A DNA stretch of 64,000 nucleotides from Hymenopellis radicata (Eukaryota > Basidiomycota > Agaricomycetes > Agaricales > Physalacriaceae): positions 186,001 through 250,000 of the forward strand of contig JADNRX010000035.1 of NCBI GenBank assembly GCA_015501595.1, written 5' to 3'. Position 1 is the stretch's first letter, and every line of letters starts with the position of its first letter. The position numbers were made by a program, and so were the translations under genes. The notes beneath the pieces are model-generated. The model worked only from the letters and a program-made list of their open reading frames with translations, was not told where the DNA came from and ran no database searches. This document shows, piece by piece, positions 1 through 11,315 of this stretch.

Positions 1-566
1 ACGGTACCGACCATTGCTGGACCGATGGAATGCGTGACGTAGACTCTACGCTTTGAACAGAGTCGGTCATCTGTTCTGGCTCAGTATCTTCGGGGACAAT
101 CAGATAATCGTTTGGCGCCACAATATAGCTATTCACCTTGGGTGATGGACACGTCTCCAGATCGACCCCTAGCAAGTGAAGCACGCCACTCTTGTACTAG
201 GGGTAGCGAGGCGTCCTCATGCTGCATGGGCGACGTGGACGAGGAAGTAGCGGGCGACTGTGATAAAGCAGATTGCGCATCAACGTCCAAATCGGCGAGT
301 CGTGTTCTCGAGAATCGTGCACGGATCCAGAGCGCCATAAGTTGCAAGATGAATGCCAGGATGATGGTGAACGTAGTTGACGAGGCAACGGCCCATTGGG
401 CGTGCTCCAATAGCAGTGGCAAGCTCCTACACTGATTGGCAGGTACACTCGTTGTTGTCGATGTCGTCGAGGCTGGGGGCAAAGGGAGCGAAGCAGACGC
501 AGAATCGTCTTGCTCCTCTGGCAGTTTCCTTTCTTCGGAAAGTCGTGGGGATGGTTCGTATAGCAT
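1..566 (-). CDS. Hypothetical single-pass membrane protein, partial
   Basis: No family is recognised. The frame from 566 down to 129 encodes about 145 residues. A Ser/Thr/Pro-rich N-terminal part is followed by one hydrophobic segment near residues 60-82, then a basic run and a Ser-rich tail, the look of a small membrane protein. The frame stops at 129. Below it, 1-88 is open in another frame, rich in Asp/Glu/Ser. A 61-nt intron starting GTGAAT at about 137 and ending CCAG could connect the two and would remove the stop. If so, the gene runs off the left edge. The start at 566 is the first ATG but could be internal if an upstream exon exists. Without that splice it could be a chance frame. 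Confidence 0.35.
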
Positions 567-961
567 GTCGATGTCGTTTGATCGTAAGGTCGTAAAGAGT
601 AGAAGTGCGTGTCGTGAATGTGGCTGATAGTTCGTTGTATTAGAGAAAGTCCGTCGCGCCTCGCTGGTTCTTGTATTGTTTTGTCTTCTTGTTGTCGATA
701 CTGGGAATCGCTAAATTAAGACAAGGGTCGGATAAAACAATACCGGAGAAGAACAAAAAGCTGAATTGAGAACAATACCATTTGGACCTACAAGATCGGG
801 TTGCCAAGCGATGGCCCGAGGATAAGATCAAGAAGATCCTGATGGAGAACAAAAGCAGGAAAAACCCTTCCCAGGCCTGCGAGCGCCATGGTCTCATAAG
901 ATGATGACTTGATTCGTGATATCCGACTCGCATAAGTGTGCAAACTGGAACTCTTTCGACA
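567..961. other. Intergenic, nothing recognised
   Basis: Between the hypothetical gene on the left and the stop codon of the P450 gene. Only short open frames without family resemblance. Confidence 0.5.
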
Positions 962-2630
962 CTAGTTACGTGCTACCAAAGAAATGTTACATTTCCTCAA
1001 CCTCCGATTGAAATGCTCCTTTGGCCTGGCCTGATGTAGTATAATGAGCAAAGACCATAAGTGATGAGTCGGACGGCGCGCGCCACTTACTGGACCAGTC
1101 TCGAGAAGCTTGAGCTCGTATCTCAGAACAATCATTTCGTAGGCAGTTCGGAGTTCCGCCAACGCGAGCGCTTTACCCAAACACGCCCTGTATACCAAGT
1201 CAGTCAAGTATTCCAAGAACGAGACGTCTTGAAAGCGTACATCGGTCCTTCAGAAAACGGCTGAAACTCCCTCTTCTTCGCGTTCATATTCTCATCGTCT
1301 TCCAGCCAGCGTTCGGGCCGGAAGTCCTCTGCATCGGGTCCCCAGACAGACGCGTCGCGACTGGCAGTATAGTATGGTGCGGCTATCGTCGTTCCAGGAG
1401 TCAGTGTTTGTCCGTATACCGTTAAGCCTTGTGGTGGAACAATGCGAGGGAGGCCGAGTCCGACAGTGGGTTGGACACGCAACATTTCGTTGACGCACGC
1501 GTGGAGATAATCCCTCGACGCGCCGCTGATGAATTCCTTGTGAAGTTTATCTTGTACGTGCGGATGTAGAGCGAGGTGGAACAGCCCAGTCGCCAGAGAA
1601 CTGTACAGATTGCGTTAGTACTCGCCGCACAAACAAACGAACACGACTCTGACGTGGTCATCGTGTCTGATCCCGCAATCATCAGACCCATCATAGCCGA
1701 CCCAGGACGGACGTGGTCCTGCTTCAGGTTCCAAAAGAGCGCATTGGGTCCAGAGCGATGTATCATCCTCATCGTCAGGTTTATTACGTGTTGGGAAGAG
1801 ATCATCTGTTTCCGCATAGCGAGCTTTACCAGCGGACGCCACCAGGATGGGACCATGGCCAAAGTGATCGCAATCTGAGCACGCTCGCTTAAGATGGAGA
1901 TGGCTGGGACGTTAATGGTGTCGTCCAGATGGGTGGCATCTTTGGGTACGGCGACCGTGTCCTCGCCTGCATTGACCACTCCCCATGGGTTATCGAAAAG
2001 GAGTGCAGTAATCCAATCCATAGCAAGATAGCTACACCCTGTAAAATGAGCGCGTCAGATGACAGCGACTGAAAATGCCAAGACGAACACGGAAGACAGT
2101 CGAAGCCTTCTTTGGGCATGTGCTCCCACTTGTCGAGCATTGCATTGACGAATTGCTTCATCCGCGGCGTGAAATCCGCAATAATCTTCCCGGAGAAAAT
2201 GTGCGACATATCCTTTCGGATGGGGGCGTGCTGCGCGCGGTTCACCGTTGAGAATATGCTGCGCGATCCATTTGACATGAAACCGTCGTAGAAGTCGGCT
2301 TTGAAGACGCCGTTGGTGCGAGGGCTGTAGATCTCGGACATGGCGCCTGGAGCGGAGAAGGATATCTCGCATGGAGAGATGCGGACGATGGGACCTGATG
2401 GTGTCTGTACCGTCAGCGTTTCGACTGAGTAGCGTGGACTGACCATATTTCTTATGAGTTTCTGCAAGGATTTCGGAGTACCGACCACTGCAGAATGTCC
2501 ACAACTTCCACAGGTACGAGAATTTGGCGAGGAATGGGCCTGGGTACCTCCGCAGAGAGTAGCGGTCCACGAAGTACGGGACGATGTGGAAAGAAAGGAA
2601 GAGCACTAGAACAGTCTCGATGATGAGCAT
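962..2630 (-). CDS. Cytochrome P450 monooxygenase
   Basis: Haem-thiolate monooxygenase, expected to be anchored in the ER membrane. The hand-spliced model has exons 2630-2444, 2394-2089, 2038-1654, 1600-1241, 1187-1091 and 1030-962 (introns 49-60 nt). All phases close and give 467 residues, somewhat short for a fungal P450. In order it shows an N-terminal hydrophobic anchor (residues 1-20), the YPGP hinge, the I-helix AGSDT, the K-helix ExxR as EMLR, the PERW motif and the Cys loop FSEGPMACLG. The Cys ligand is present, but the Arg normally two residues before it is Met. This junction is formed by splicing (intron 1188-1240). The spacing of the I-helix and of the 'LPW' segment fixed two of the splice sites. 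Substrate cannot be read from sequence; the fold resembles fungal benzoate-hydroxylase-like P450s. A TTAAAAG box lies near 2683-2689. Confidence 0.9.
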
Positions 2631-3487
2631 GGCGTAGCAGTTCCAGTGGAAGTGGAATGGTTCTCACAGGACGGTTGTCAGGCTTTTAAGGCGACGTGTG
2701 ACTCAAGGATGATTATCCGCGGAGAATAAGGCTACGTTTTCTCGTAAGAGGGATTGTGCTCTCTAATCATGCGTTTAACCATGGCATCTAAGAAGCTTGC
2801 GCCGTGTCAACTATTAATAACACAAGAGAGAGACCGGATTTCGCCTTCATTGGCCAGAGAACACAAGTCTCTTTTTTTACCGGCGCACTACAACATTGTA
2901 GTGTGTATGTGCATGGTAGAGCCACCCCCCTAATTGAGAGACATCTTGCTGGTGGTCGACAAGAAAGCGATAGAGATCGGGCCGGGCGATCCCGGCTGCA
3001 CTCTTCATACAACCTCACTGATGAAACGGCTGCCCAATACCCTTCGCGCGAACTTTGTCCCGTGCGGCCATGGCCATTGAGTTGGCTCCGTGAAAATCCA
3101 CGGATGACGCGTTAAGATGAGTGAGTCTTGTTCGACGTGTCCTGTCGGGGCTGCCCAACGCGCGTACGTGAGTCAAGATGCTGCGGCCTATGATTCAAGG
3201 AGGCTTCAGACAATTTGTTTATCTGAGCCCAAATCTACCGCGTATAGGCTTACTACCTACGTCGCATCAATCGAAGAGTGAAAGAGAAGTCAGTTGACTG
3301 CTCCACTTGATTAGATGTCGTTGGTACACATTGCAAAGTGAGTAATAGTGTTTATGATCACAACGATGCGGTAGAATAGTCGGTTAGATAGAACGTAAAC
3401 TGTTACGAAAAGGGCATGCCTGGAACGTCAACGTCAACATAAACGGGTTCCAACACATGGATCAGTTCCCCAATACTCGAAGTAGCT
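2631..3487. other. Intergenic
   Basis: Upstream of the P450 and downstream of the T1 gene. Small open frames overlap on both strands at 2788-3115 without any family signature. Nothing else seen. Confidence 0.5.
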
Positions 3488-4742
3488 TCATATCTCAGGT
3501 GCCCCGCGATAAGTAGTGGCAGCCGACAGGCCACCAACGCTTGGCGTTGGAGCATGAGTCGTCCCCTGAAGACTCGCGTACGGTGGAGGCGTGTATCGAC
3601 CAGTGGAACCTTGGAACGGCGACGTGGACGAAGGGAACGTCGAAGGGTCGTTTGGATCCTACACGCGTCTCAAGATCAGCCACCATCTCGTATTGATAAC
3701 GCCAAGAAACACGTACATAAACCCTCTGCGCCATCCCGGACTGACCGGTCATCAATGGCTGCTGGTAGCTGAATGGATGCACCGCGCCCTCCCGGTTGTC
3801 GTCTACGTCCTTCACCGGTTTGAGAGGAACGTCTCGCTTTCTGCGCTTGAGGAAGAAGAATATCCCTGTGGCAATGAGTGCGAGGCCGACGACACCGCCT
3901 ACAACACCCCCTGCTATTGGTCCTGCTTTAGACGAGCCACCGCCTGACGATGATGCGGGAGATGTCGATGTCGACGTCGATTGGGAACCCGAGGATGTGG
4001 GTGAGGATGTCTGTGAAGTGGAAGAGGGCCCTGCTCCCGCGGTTGCTTCTGCGCCTGATGATATGTTGTCAAACCTGTGTAGATTGGAATGCTATACGGA
4101 GACCGGACATACCGTGATCCGCCAATGCCGCGTTAAAATCGAACGTGCCATTGCTCAGGAGTGGAAGGTAGGCGTAGTGCGGCACGGCGGTGTCGTTGGG
4201 TATCGTATTGGGGTAGCTGTTGAATGGGGAAGTGCAATTTGTGCTCCAGCTTGGGAATCTGTGAGATGGAATCTTAAGTCGGTAGGGATTCATTGATGGC
4301 AAGACCAAGGAACGCACGCGGATACACCGGCTCCTTGACATGCAGCACAGACGTTGAGTATTGACCAATAAACGTGGTTGCAGACACAGTTTGTGGCCGC
4401 AGTAGCCGCGATGCCAGCATAGTGGAATCCCGCCGGTATGGGTTGAATAGTGAAGCCTGTGAATTGTCCAACTATTCAGGTCTGAAGTCCAAGAGGAAGA
4501 AAGAGCCACGTACTTCCATCGCTGGTACACTGGTTCCCGAGAGCCTCGCCTATCTGGCACGGGCTCTGCTTGAGGGAGTTGAAAGACTACAGCGGCACAA
4601 AAAGTCGCGTGAATCAGCAGCTGATTCCATTCGTCTAGACGGAGATAACCCGCACCCACGAGAACTCCGGGTTTGAGCAGACGGCGTGCTGTTGTGCCAT
4701 AGCACCCAGACTGAGCGCAGCGAGAACCAAGAGAGCAGTCAT
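3488..4742 (-). CDS. Secreted-type single-pass surface protein (module T1, intact)
   Basis: A basidiomycete family with a Cys-bearing ectodomain, a Ser/Thr-rich stalk, one membrane span and a cytoplasmic tail; its function is unknown to me. Exons 4742-4656, 4586-4514, 4456-4318, 4258-4113, 4054-3717 and 3658-3488 close in phase to 317 residues. Visible parts: signal peptide (residues 1-16, ending AMA), Cys-containing stretch with LKQSPC, NCVCN and CAACQG, the WSTNC motif, a Ser/Thr-rich stalk, a Gly/Val-rich span (GGVVGGVVGLALIATGIFFF), the stop-transfer KRRKR, and a Pro/Ser-rich tail ending YRGAPEI. Donors include GTGCGG, GTACGT and GTATGT. An open frame of 330 residues across the same DNA is a read-through of introns, not the protein. 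Decayed relatives T2 and T3 lie at 16.1-16.7 kb and 25.1-25.4 kb. Confidence 0.85.
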
Positions 4743-5140
4743 GGCGGTACTCGGGGAAGAGATCAATCACTGCATCGCATAATGAAGCGTGCTTTAAAGG
4801 TCCGCCAAACACCGAAGAAGAGCGGAGCCACGAGGATTGGAATGATGCATTGTCTAGAAGCGCTGTACAAAAAGTGTGGGATGGTACGATGATAACGGAG
4901 TTTTTGAAGCCGTATGTTCGTTCTAAAGATCCATGGAAGATGGAGAAGACACCGGTGTGGGAGTGAGTGATCATTTGCTGATAGCGAAGGGCGGCGGAGG
5001 AAGCATATGCTACATTGGCCCCAGACAAAAGAGCATTGGTACGCTGGACGCCCAAGAACACGCTGGTCCGCTAACGAGAGGGGCGCAGGAATCAGCACGC
5101 CATGGGGAAGATCAAAGCGCTTGCCAAACAGACGCACACA
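4743..5140. promoter_or_regulatory. T1 upstream region shared with T2 and T3
   Basis: This stretch resembles the upstream sides of the T2 copy (16.75-16.98 kb) and, inverted, the T3 copy (24.77-25.12 kb). Shared words include GAAGATCAAA near 5106 and the tract around 4960-5060. I infer it was copied as part of the T module. No core promoter element stands out. Confidence 0.45.
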
Positions 5141-6559
5141 TATTCTCCTGGTGACTTACCGTCATGTCGCGCAATGCGGCTGCTACTCGATACACGACGC
5201 GCCCCACGTTCTTGCCGGCGTGCTGGACGGCGTCAGACCCTTCCTTTTCTCGGACCCGGACTTTGTCCAGCATCGCCGTGTCGGCACCGTGCAATGGAGA
5301 CCAGGTATGTCGCGGTCCCTCGTTTACGCTAGGCGATACTCATTGTGTACAGCGAGCAAGCAGCTACATAATGGAGGAATTCGGACTGGCGCGACTCGCG
5401 GTTGAACAGCCATAGCGACAGAACAGCCCCGCATATACGAAGTCCGCCAATACGCGTCTACCAGATGTGTCGCGTTTATCTGCTTCGGGCATTCACGCGA
5501 GGTCGCTTCGGAGGCGCGGCTTTCTATCATTACAGAACGTTTTCCGCCAGTTTAGCCCTCTAACGGGGCTATTGTTCAGCCTGGATGGTAGACCAAGCCA
5601 GGAAGCGGTCCCCGATGGTCTACGAAATTTTTTGGCGGGGAAATCCAGCACTTCCTTCGCTCGCGCGCCCCACCCACGGCCATCACACTCACCGTATATA
5701 TGCGACTCTATTCGTAAGTCGCAACCGCTAGCCGTTCTTCCACGCCCCTAATTGCCTTGCAGCCCACGAGATACCCGATATCCTTAGGAAGCCTCAACTA
5801 CTCTCCTTTACGACCTACCCCGTACATATTCATTTCCTTCACTTCCTTCCATGAATTGTCGTTCTTACTTTATACGTTCGTCCTATCCTTCTCCCTTCAT
5901 TTCCAACCTTCCTGCACTTATATCTGACTTCCGTACCTTCTTCATGAGATATGTCCTATTTCTAGGTGACAACTGCTACAACACATTCTATATATTTCTT
6001 CCGCTTCCATCTTCTGTTATCTATGCGTTTTTTTTTTGCCATTGAGCATATGTGGCGCAGTTTCTTGGACTCAATGTCTGTCAAAAGTTTCTATTCTTGC
6101 CAAGGAAAACGACATCAAGGAGGGACTCGAAATCGTCGTAGACCGCTGTCTAGATCATTTTGCTAGCGTCGTTGAAGGTGCATAGTACTCGGAGAAAGGT
6201 CGTCGTCGGACTCGGAACTCGTTTTATCCTAGTATGGCCCTGGTACGGCCGTCGTCCTGTTAAACACTTTCATGTAGCGTGGTTTAACACTTTCATCTTG
6301 CAAAACCATGCTACTTCGGAGCCCACATGTCCCGTCCAAACGGATGACAGGTGGAATGCAGACACTGCCGAGAATTTGTCACCGAACGAAACAGGCGCTG
6401 GTTAATCTTGATTTATATCAGCACTGTTGAACACCCTGGATGGATCCTATGCAGTACGTGGCTCCGTGCGCACACTTTTAATGAGCTGATCTCTGCTGCT
6501 GTAGACCTAAAGTCATACTCTATAGTCGGTCTGCGCACGGCTAAGAGTTGTGGAAGATT
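5141..6559. other. Intergenic, pyrimidine-rich stretch
   Basis: No gene recognised. The + strand from about 5760 to 6050 is strongly C+T-rich with many TTCC/CCTT words. The small open frames here are by-products of that composition. Confidence 0.5.
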
Positions 6560-7070
6560 CTGATTATCTGCTAGACTTCATCTGGAAGATCTTCGATAAT
6601 GTGCCACCGAATACGGCGAGTATCACACTGCGATTGAATGGCTGGAGCAGGGCAGATCCATCATTTGGGATCAGCCTCTGCAGCTGCGCGCTCCTTTGGA
6701 GGATTTGAAAGACCTCTCGCTGAGAGGTTAGCTGGGACTGCGAAGGAACTCGCCCTTTCCAGTGCTCAGACTCGTTTCGGGACGGTTGGAGTTTCTAGAG
6801 GGCGAGTCTAGATGACAGACACACAAAAAGTTGTCAATGGACTGACGGCGGCGCGGAGCTTGCCGGGGTATGACAAGTTCCGAAAGAGTTCGACGATCTC
6901 CTCCTCGCGGCGAGCGATTCTACAGTTATTATCATCAATTTTGATGTTGAGAGATGGGATGACCTTGTCATTTTTCTCCCGGCGACACTGGCGATCCCGA
7001 AGGACACCGCATTCTTCACGTTCCTCTCAGCAAGATTGAAGGATTCCTTCAGGACGTCCGCAATCTGTAC
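6560..7070 (+). pseudogene. Decayed F-box/LRR-type gene relic
   Basis: Conceptual translation gives family-like pieces interrupted by stops and shifts. One is a segment with IFDNVPPNTASITLRL near 6571-6660. Others are LRR-like words (LEDLKDLSLRG and a following piece) near 6690-6800, and a piece with VIIINFDVERWDDLVIFLP near 6915-6990. No ATG-to-stop model joins them. I read it as a dead member of the large basidiomycete F-box-like family. No clear nucleotide match to the F1-F4 copies nearby. Confidence 0.35.
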
Positions 7071-7565
7071 GTAGAATTGCTTGACCTTACTCGCTCGTCT
7101 GGGCGCAAGCGATGTCGAGATGTCAGACCGCGTTTAACATACGTGCTTATAGTTATCTTATCAGAGAGCCATCACTTAATACAAACCGTTCATAGAGTAC
7201 GACTACGACAAGCGCTACACGACCTCGCGTTCGTTGGTACCCGACCGGACCATTGACGTTTCTTCCTCTTCACGAAGCGTGCGACTACAGTCTCTCTGAA
7301 AAGGGACACAAGGTGTATGACCTCGTCGTCTCCTCATACATACATAGCCTCAATTCCATTATTCGTCCCGGATTAACGCACAGGCGCGCCGACGAAAAAG
7401 CCCAAGATTCTCGCAGTTTCTTGCGCTTCACCGAAAGGATATGGAGCCATATTCTGAACTCAGCGAGAACTGAGAAGCCTACAGGCTCATGCCGCGTCCT
7501 CAGGTTGCCACATGGTTGAAGTCAAGGAAGAAAACGCGACCGCCGACCAAGTATTAGAGAAGATG
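7071..7565. other. Intergenic or relic sequence
   Basis: One open frame (7253-7519, +) lacks family resemblance. Otherwise nothing seen. Confidence 0.4.
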
Positions 7566-7965
7566 CGTCACGCTCGTTAGTTTCAGAAAGTATTTCCGAA
7601 GGAGGTCCAGTAGTGGCAGTAGGTGGAGATTGTCCAACTCAGAGCGACATTGGAACGTGACGGAGCGCACGGAGTTGCGAAGCGCGGGCGTGTTGCATAC
7701 ACCTCTGAAAGTAGGGTAGAAGCGATGTCGACTGTTGATTGGAAGTCGACGCAGATACGCAGGTCGCGCAGCATGAGGTTTTGAGCGATGGCCGTCAGCG
7801 CCCTATGCCCGGTCAACGAGACGATTTTGAGAGAGACATTCTCGTCATGCAAATGACCGAGTATGAGGGTCATCACTTCTGGAGGACGGTCAGGTAGGAG
7901 CACCATATTGAGGAGGTAGTGCAAAGTAAAGCAGTCAGAGTAGTAACCCCTAAACAATCCGGTGA
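7566..7965 (-). pseudogene. F-box-like gene fragment F1
   Basis: The first ~350 nt of the F-box-like family whose intact members are F3 (17.3-18.7 kb) and F4 (23.0-24.4 kb). The start codon is at 7916 and the LPxEVxxLIL motif is retained. A one-base loss after RICVDFQ shifts the frame relative to F4. Similarity stops at 7566, just after the segment matching 'SVTH' of the intact copies. Truncated and frame-shifted, so a relic. Confidence 0.75.
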
Positions 7966-8184
7966 TCGGCGAATTCTTAGCAGGACAAACTTCTTCGACA
8001 AAGGATTTGCTCCATCTTGATCAGCGCCCTTGACAGACAGACCCTTAAGCTATCGTTCAAGACATGTAGTAGTTTTGTAAGACGAGAGCAGCGCGGCATG
8101 TGAGGAAAGAAGAAAATTAGGTGACAGCGTGTTTGCTGAAGATGAGTTCTGCAGAGACCATGTCGGGATGGTTATGCGTCAAAG

Positions 8185-8587
8185 TTAAACGCTATGAAAG
8201 AGCCATCGTCGCGGTGGGAAAACGTAAGTATGTCCGATCACCTGACTGATGGTTCGATTGCTCAGGGTTGCTGACTCCTTCATCCTCGACATGGTCCTCC
8301 TACCTGACCTTCCTCCGGAAGGGCTCACCCTCATACTCGGTAATTTGCATGACGAGAATGTCTCTCTCACAAGCGTCTCATTGACCGGCAACAGGGCGCT
8401 GACGGCCATCGCCCAAAACCTCATGTTACGCGACCTGCGTATCTGCCTCAAGCTCCCAATCGACGGTGGGCATCGCTTCTATCCTACTTTCAGACGTATA
8501 TGCAACTCCGCGCCTCGCAACGCGGTGCGCTCCGTCACGTTCAAATGTCGCTCAGAGTCGGGGCTAACTAATCCTAGGCGTAGCTAG
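8185..8587 (+). pseudogene. F-box-like gene fragment F2
   Basis: A second truncated copy, opposite in orientation to F1. It keeps the 5' flank of the family, including a clear GTAAGT donor at 8226-8231 and a TTGCTCAG acceptor, consistent with a 5'-leader intron. The start codon is at 8291, followed by LPPEGLTLILGNLH and MLRDLRICL. Similarity to F3/F4 ends near 8563 and unrelated sequence supplies a stop. F1 and F2 together look like the two sides of an older inverted duplication. Confidence 0.7.
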
Positions 8588-8679
8588 CTCATTACCCTTT
8601 TACCATCATGTCGTAGTATTGTACTGGAAATCCACTTGATTCCAGTCCTCTCGTGCGACTAAAGGGCCACGCCTCTTAC

Positions 8680-9010
8680 AGGTGTAGATTCGGAGACGAC
8701 GGACGAAGGCCTATTCACCCACCGAATCCTTCAAGTTGATTTCATTGGAAGCCTCAGCGTGCTGAACTGTACGCTATCGGTTCTCGTCAAAGTGCCGCAT
8801 AGATCTCCAGAAAAAGATCAGCTGCATATAGAATTCGTCAATGCCCCATCCGGTGTCGCCTTCTCAAAGGAAGCTTACATTTAACATTGCAGAGTGACAT
8901 GCACGATTGACGCAGGTCAGCGTTTCAGGATTGAGAACCTACTGTCGACAGATCGCACTCCGTACTCTTCGCCTCCTCCTCTCGTCCCTCGGGAGTGAAT
9001 TCGTGCATTT
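8680..9010 (+). pseudogene. Unidentified coding relic beside G1
   Basis: Translation on the + strand gives a long stretch (words VDFIGSLSVLN, LVKVPHRSPEK, EFVNAPSGVAF) followed by stops and a short piece near 8935-8990. The stretch around 8955-9060 resembles 28.53-28.66 kb in inverted orientation, the outer end of the inverted duplication. Function not recognised. Confidence 0.3.
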
Positions 9011-9068
9011 CCTTTTCCCAAACAACTCAAGGTACCCTATGTAACCAGAATCATACAAACACCTGAAA

Positions 9069-10649
9069 TCATTCTGGACTACCTGTAGAATCATAGGCGG
9101 CGAAGGCTACCGTTCCGACACTACTTCCCAAGTCACCGATTGTTCCTTGACTTCCACGAATCACCTGCTTCTTCGCCTGGGCACGGATATTCGTGATAAC
9201 TCGGCAAGCCAGCATGGCGTGGATAATCCGTATTAACCTACGGTCAGTAGCATGAACCTGTAAGTTCGATCATAGTAGTGGACTGAGGACTTACAGACCG
9301 AGCAAGCTAAGAAGGTCGGGCTGTTGAACCAGTTGGATTCTGCACAATGCCTAGAAGTACAGATAGATGACGCACGGCAACACTGCTGATCACAATTATG
9401 TTCGTAATGTTCAAGACTGAGGGATGATCAGCGCTCTGTATCGAGGGAAGGGAACGAGTTCTACCGGAGAGATAGAGATAGTACATGACGCCTGGAGTGC
9501 TTGGTTATCAGTGGTGGCTCCCGTTAGTGATAGGCGGAGACATACCATCCTTCAAGATAACGTTCAATAGCCGTGATGAACTGATTTCTCGTGCCTCACG
9601 AACTATCCCACTGATCATCAATCGAACACAATGCCAACCAGAGAACTTACACTGCTGGTAGGATTTAGCTACCATGAGTAGTAGCATGACTAGAGCGGGT
9701 GAGTACAGAGTGGTAGTATTCGAGGGTGATACTCGCCTCCTTCATACATCATCGAGGTTATAAAGTCCCACCGGAAAATCGGATTGGCGGCAGAGACAAG
9801 ACAGCCTTTAAGATCCGGAAGCGGGAGGATTAGGACTTGAGAGCCCGTTAGTAACTTCTCTTGGCCAACATTCATCACTCACATTGTATGGAGCTCAGAA
9901 AGATACCCATTACTGTGAAGACAGCGACGAAGTGCGCCAAAAAAAGAACCGGCATGCAAACTGTGAGAAAGCGATGCCGATTCCAGACGGCCCAAGTTCG
10001 AAGTGTGAGTATAACTAGTCGAATAATGAGATCACAGAGATGCCGAGAGTACGAGTATGCTTACCTTCAGCCAGCACAACGCCAGCAGTGGCCAACCCTG
10101 ATGTTACCGTGAATATAAGCAACATCGAACGATCGTGACGACACACATCCATCCATCTTGTATACGACTAGGCAGTTCTCTGCACTCATATTTGGTGTAA
10201 CATCCGCTACCAGATTATTAGAATGACACACACATTCGATGACTTGAGAAAACGTACTCCACAGGAACACACCCGCGGTTACAAAGGTGGAATACCGTGT
10301 GACGAGGTAGAGCAGCTTGGTTATAGTCCATTTGGAACCCCATATAAGATCCACCTCCTGCTCGAGTGTCAAGAGGTAGTCGAACACCTGAATTGACGTG
10401 GAATTAGGTGCCCCGATACAGCCAGTGTGAAGAACGGGGCATACGTAGAGTGCCGTAGCCGAAACTGTCGTAGATGAAGATTAGGTGGCAAGCATTTCCG
10501 TATCTCGTGGGATCGTACCATCAAAGTACTACAGGCAATGTGTTAGCACAGGGCAGTTCTGAGAGATCGAAATTATTCACGGTGGAAAGTCGCAGGTGCT
10601 GCAACGCCTCAAAGAGTGCAAGCGATTGGGCTTGGGACTGGGCATCCAT
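9069..10649 (-). CDS. DUF6533-type multi-pass membrane protein G1 (possibly inactivated)
   Basis: Predicted membrane protein of the DUF6533 family, common and multi-copy in agaricomycetes; function unknown. It starts at 10649. Exon 1 (23 codons) is followed by a 10-nt exon (TACTTTGATG), a 20-nt exon and an exon with FDYLLTLEQEVDLIWGSKW, the DUF6533 signature. Later exons give TM-like segments. The C-terminal exon reads MLACRVITNIRAQAKKQV and ends at 9069-9071. Exon order and splice sites match the paralogue G2 at 26.95-28.53 kb. I could not close the reading frame around the third span (about 10110-10200) or after the fifth, so lesions are possible. An LTR retrotransposon sits 16 bp upstream of the ATG and separates the gene from its ancestral promoter at 15.5-16 kb. 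Confidence 0.6.
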
Positions 10650-10660
10650 CGAGAGGGTGT

Positions 10661-10665
10661 GAATG
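10661..10665. repeat. Target-site duplication, left copy (GAATG)
   Basis: GAATG here and at 15510-15514 directly flank the LTR element. Paralogous arm B has a single copy (as CATTC) at the same site near 26.94 kb. Confidence 0.95.
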
Positions 10666-11315
10666 TGTAAGGGGGCATTTCCCGATATGGACATTATGTG
10701 CACGGACCTTATGTTGATCGCGTGTCCGCGATCCTTACTTACACTTACACTACGACTATTGGCTTTGTTTTCTATCCGTTCTTACGCTCGACGGGTCCCC
10801 GTTAGAGATCACCACGAGTCCTGACTCGAGTCGATTCGTGACTCATCAGGCGAGTACTCATGGGGGTCAAAAGCTGTTCATGACTCGTGCATGACTCGAG
10901 TCTCCCTGACTCACGAGTCGAGTCGAGTCGAGTATTTGACCCTGCGAGTCCGAGTTGATTCGCGAGTACTCTCCAAACTCATCTAGTATATTGCTGTAGT
11001 TAAACCTTATTTAAGCTATTTAGCAGGTATTTTCATTGATTCATGTGTTCATGCACGAGTCAACACGAGTCAGGACACAAGTCAGATATTCGCCTTAGGC
11101 TGTTCATGACTCTTGCCTAACTCGAGTCCCCCTGACTCACGAGTCGAGTCGAGTCGAGTATTTGACCCTGCGAGTCCGAGTTGATTCGCGAGTACTCTCC
11201 AGACTCATGCGACTCGTGGTGATCTCTAGTCCCCGTGGTCCCATTGGACTCAATTATATTGCTTTTCGTATTCTTTCGGACCCTCCGGATCTCGACAGTG
11301 TATCTACGGCTTACA
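10666..11315 (+). repeat. 5' LTR, interrupted by a MITE
   Basis: 216 bp of LTR split at 10802/11229 by a 426-bp insertion plus its 8-bp duplication. The LTR parts are identical to the 3' LTR. Confidence 0.93.
10803..11228. mobile_element. hAT-like MITE inside the 5' LTR
   Basis: Perfect 18-bp terminal inverted repeats: it begins TAGAGATCACCACGAGTC and ends with the exact reverse complement. It is flanked by the 8-bp duplication GTCCCCGT (10795-10802 and 11229-11236), present once in the 3' LTR. An 8-bp duplication and TAGAG ends are the hallmarks of hAT elements. The interior is packed with CGAGTC/GACTCG words, including triple runs at about 10917 and 11143. It also contains a direct duplication of roughly 110 bp (10874-10983 and 11098-11207). 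No coding capacity, so it needs transposase from elsewhere. It is absent from the 3' LTR, so it arrived after the retrotransposon. Confidence 0.92.

Noticed and set aside
4069..5061. 330-residue open frame on the minus strand
   Set aside because: It reads through introns of the T1 gene. The spliced six-exon model gives a signal peptide, Cys motifs, stalk and membrane span in register.
10914..11160. Whether the CGAGTC lattice is a simple satellite
   Set aside because: It is bounded exactly by the inverted ends and target duplication, so it belongs to the mobile element.
10803..11228. CRISPR-like array of CGAGTC words
   Set aside because: Words are short, irregularly spaced and lie between hAT-type inverted ends in a eukaryotic genome; a MITE explains them.
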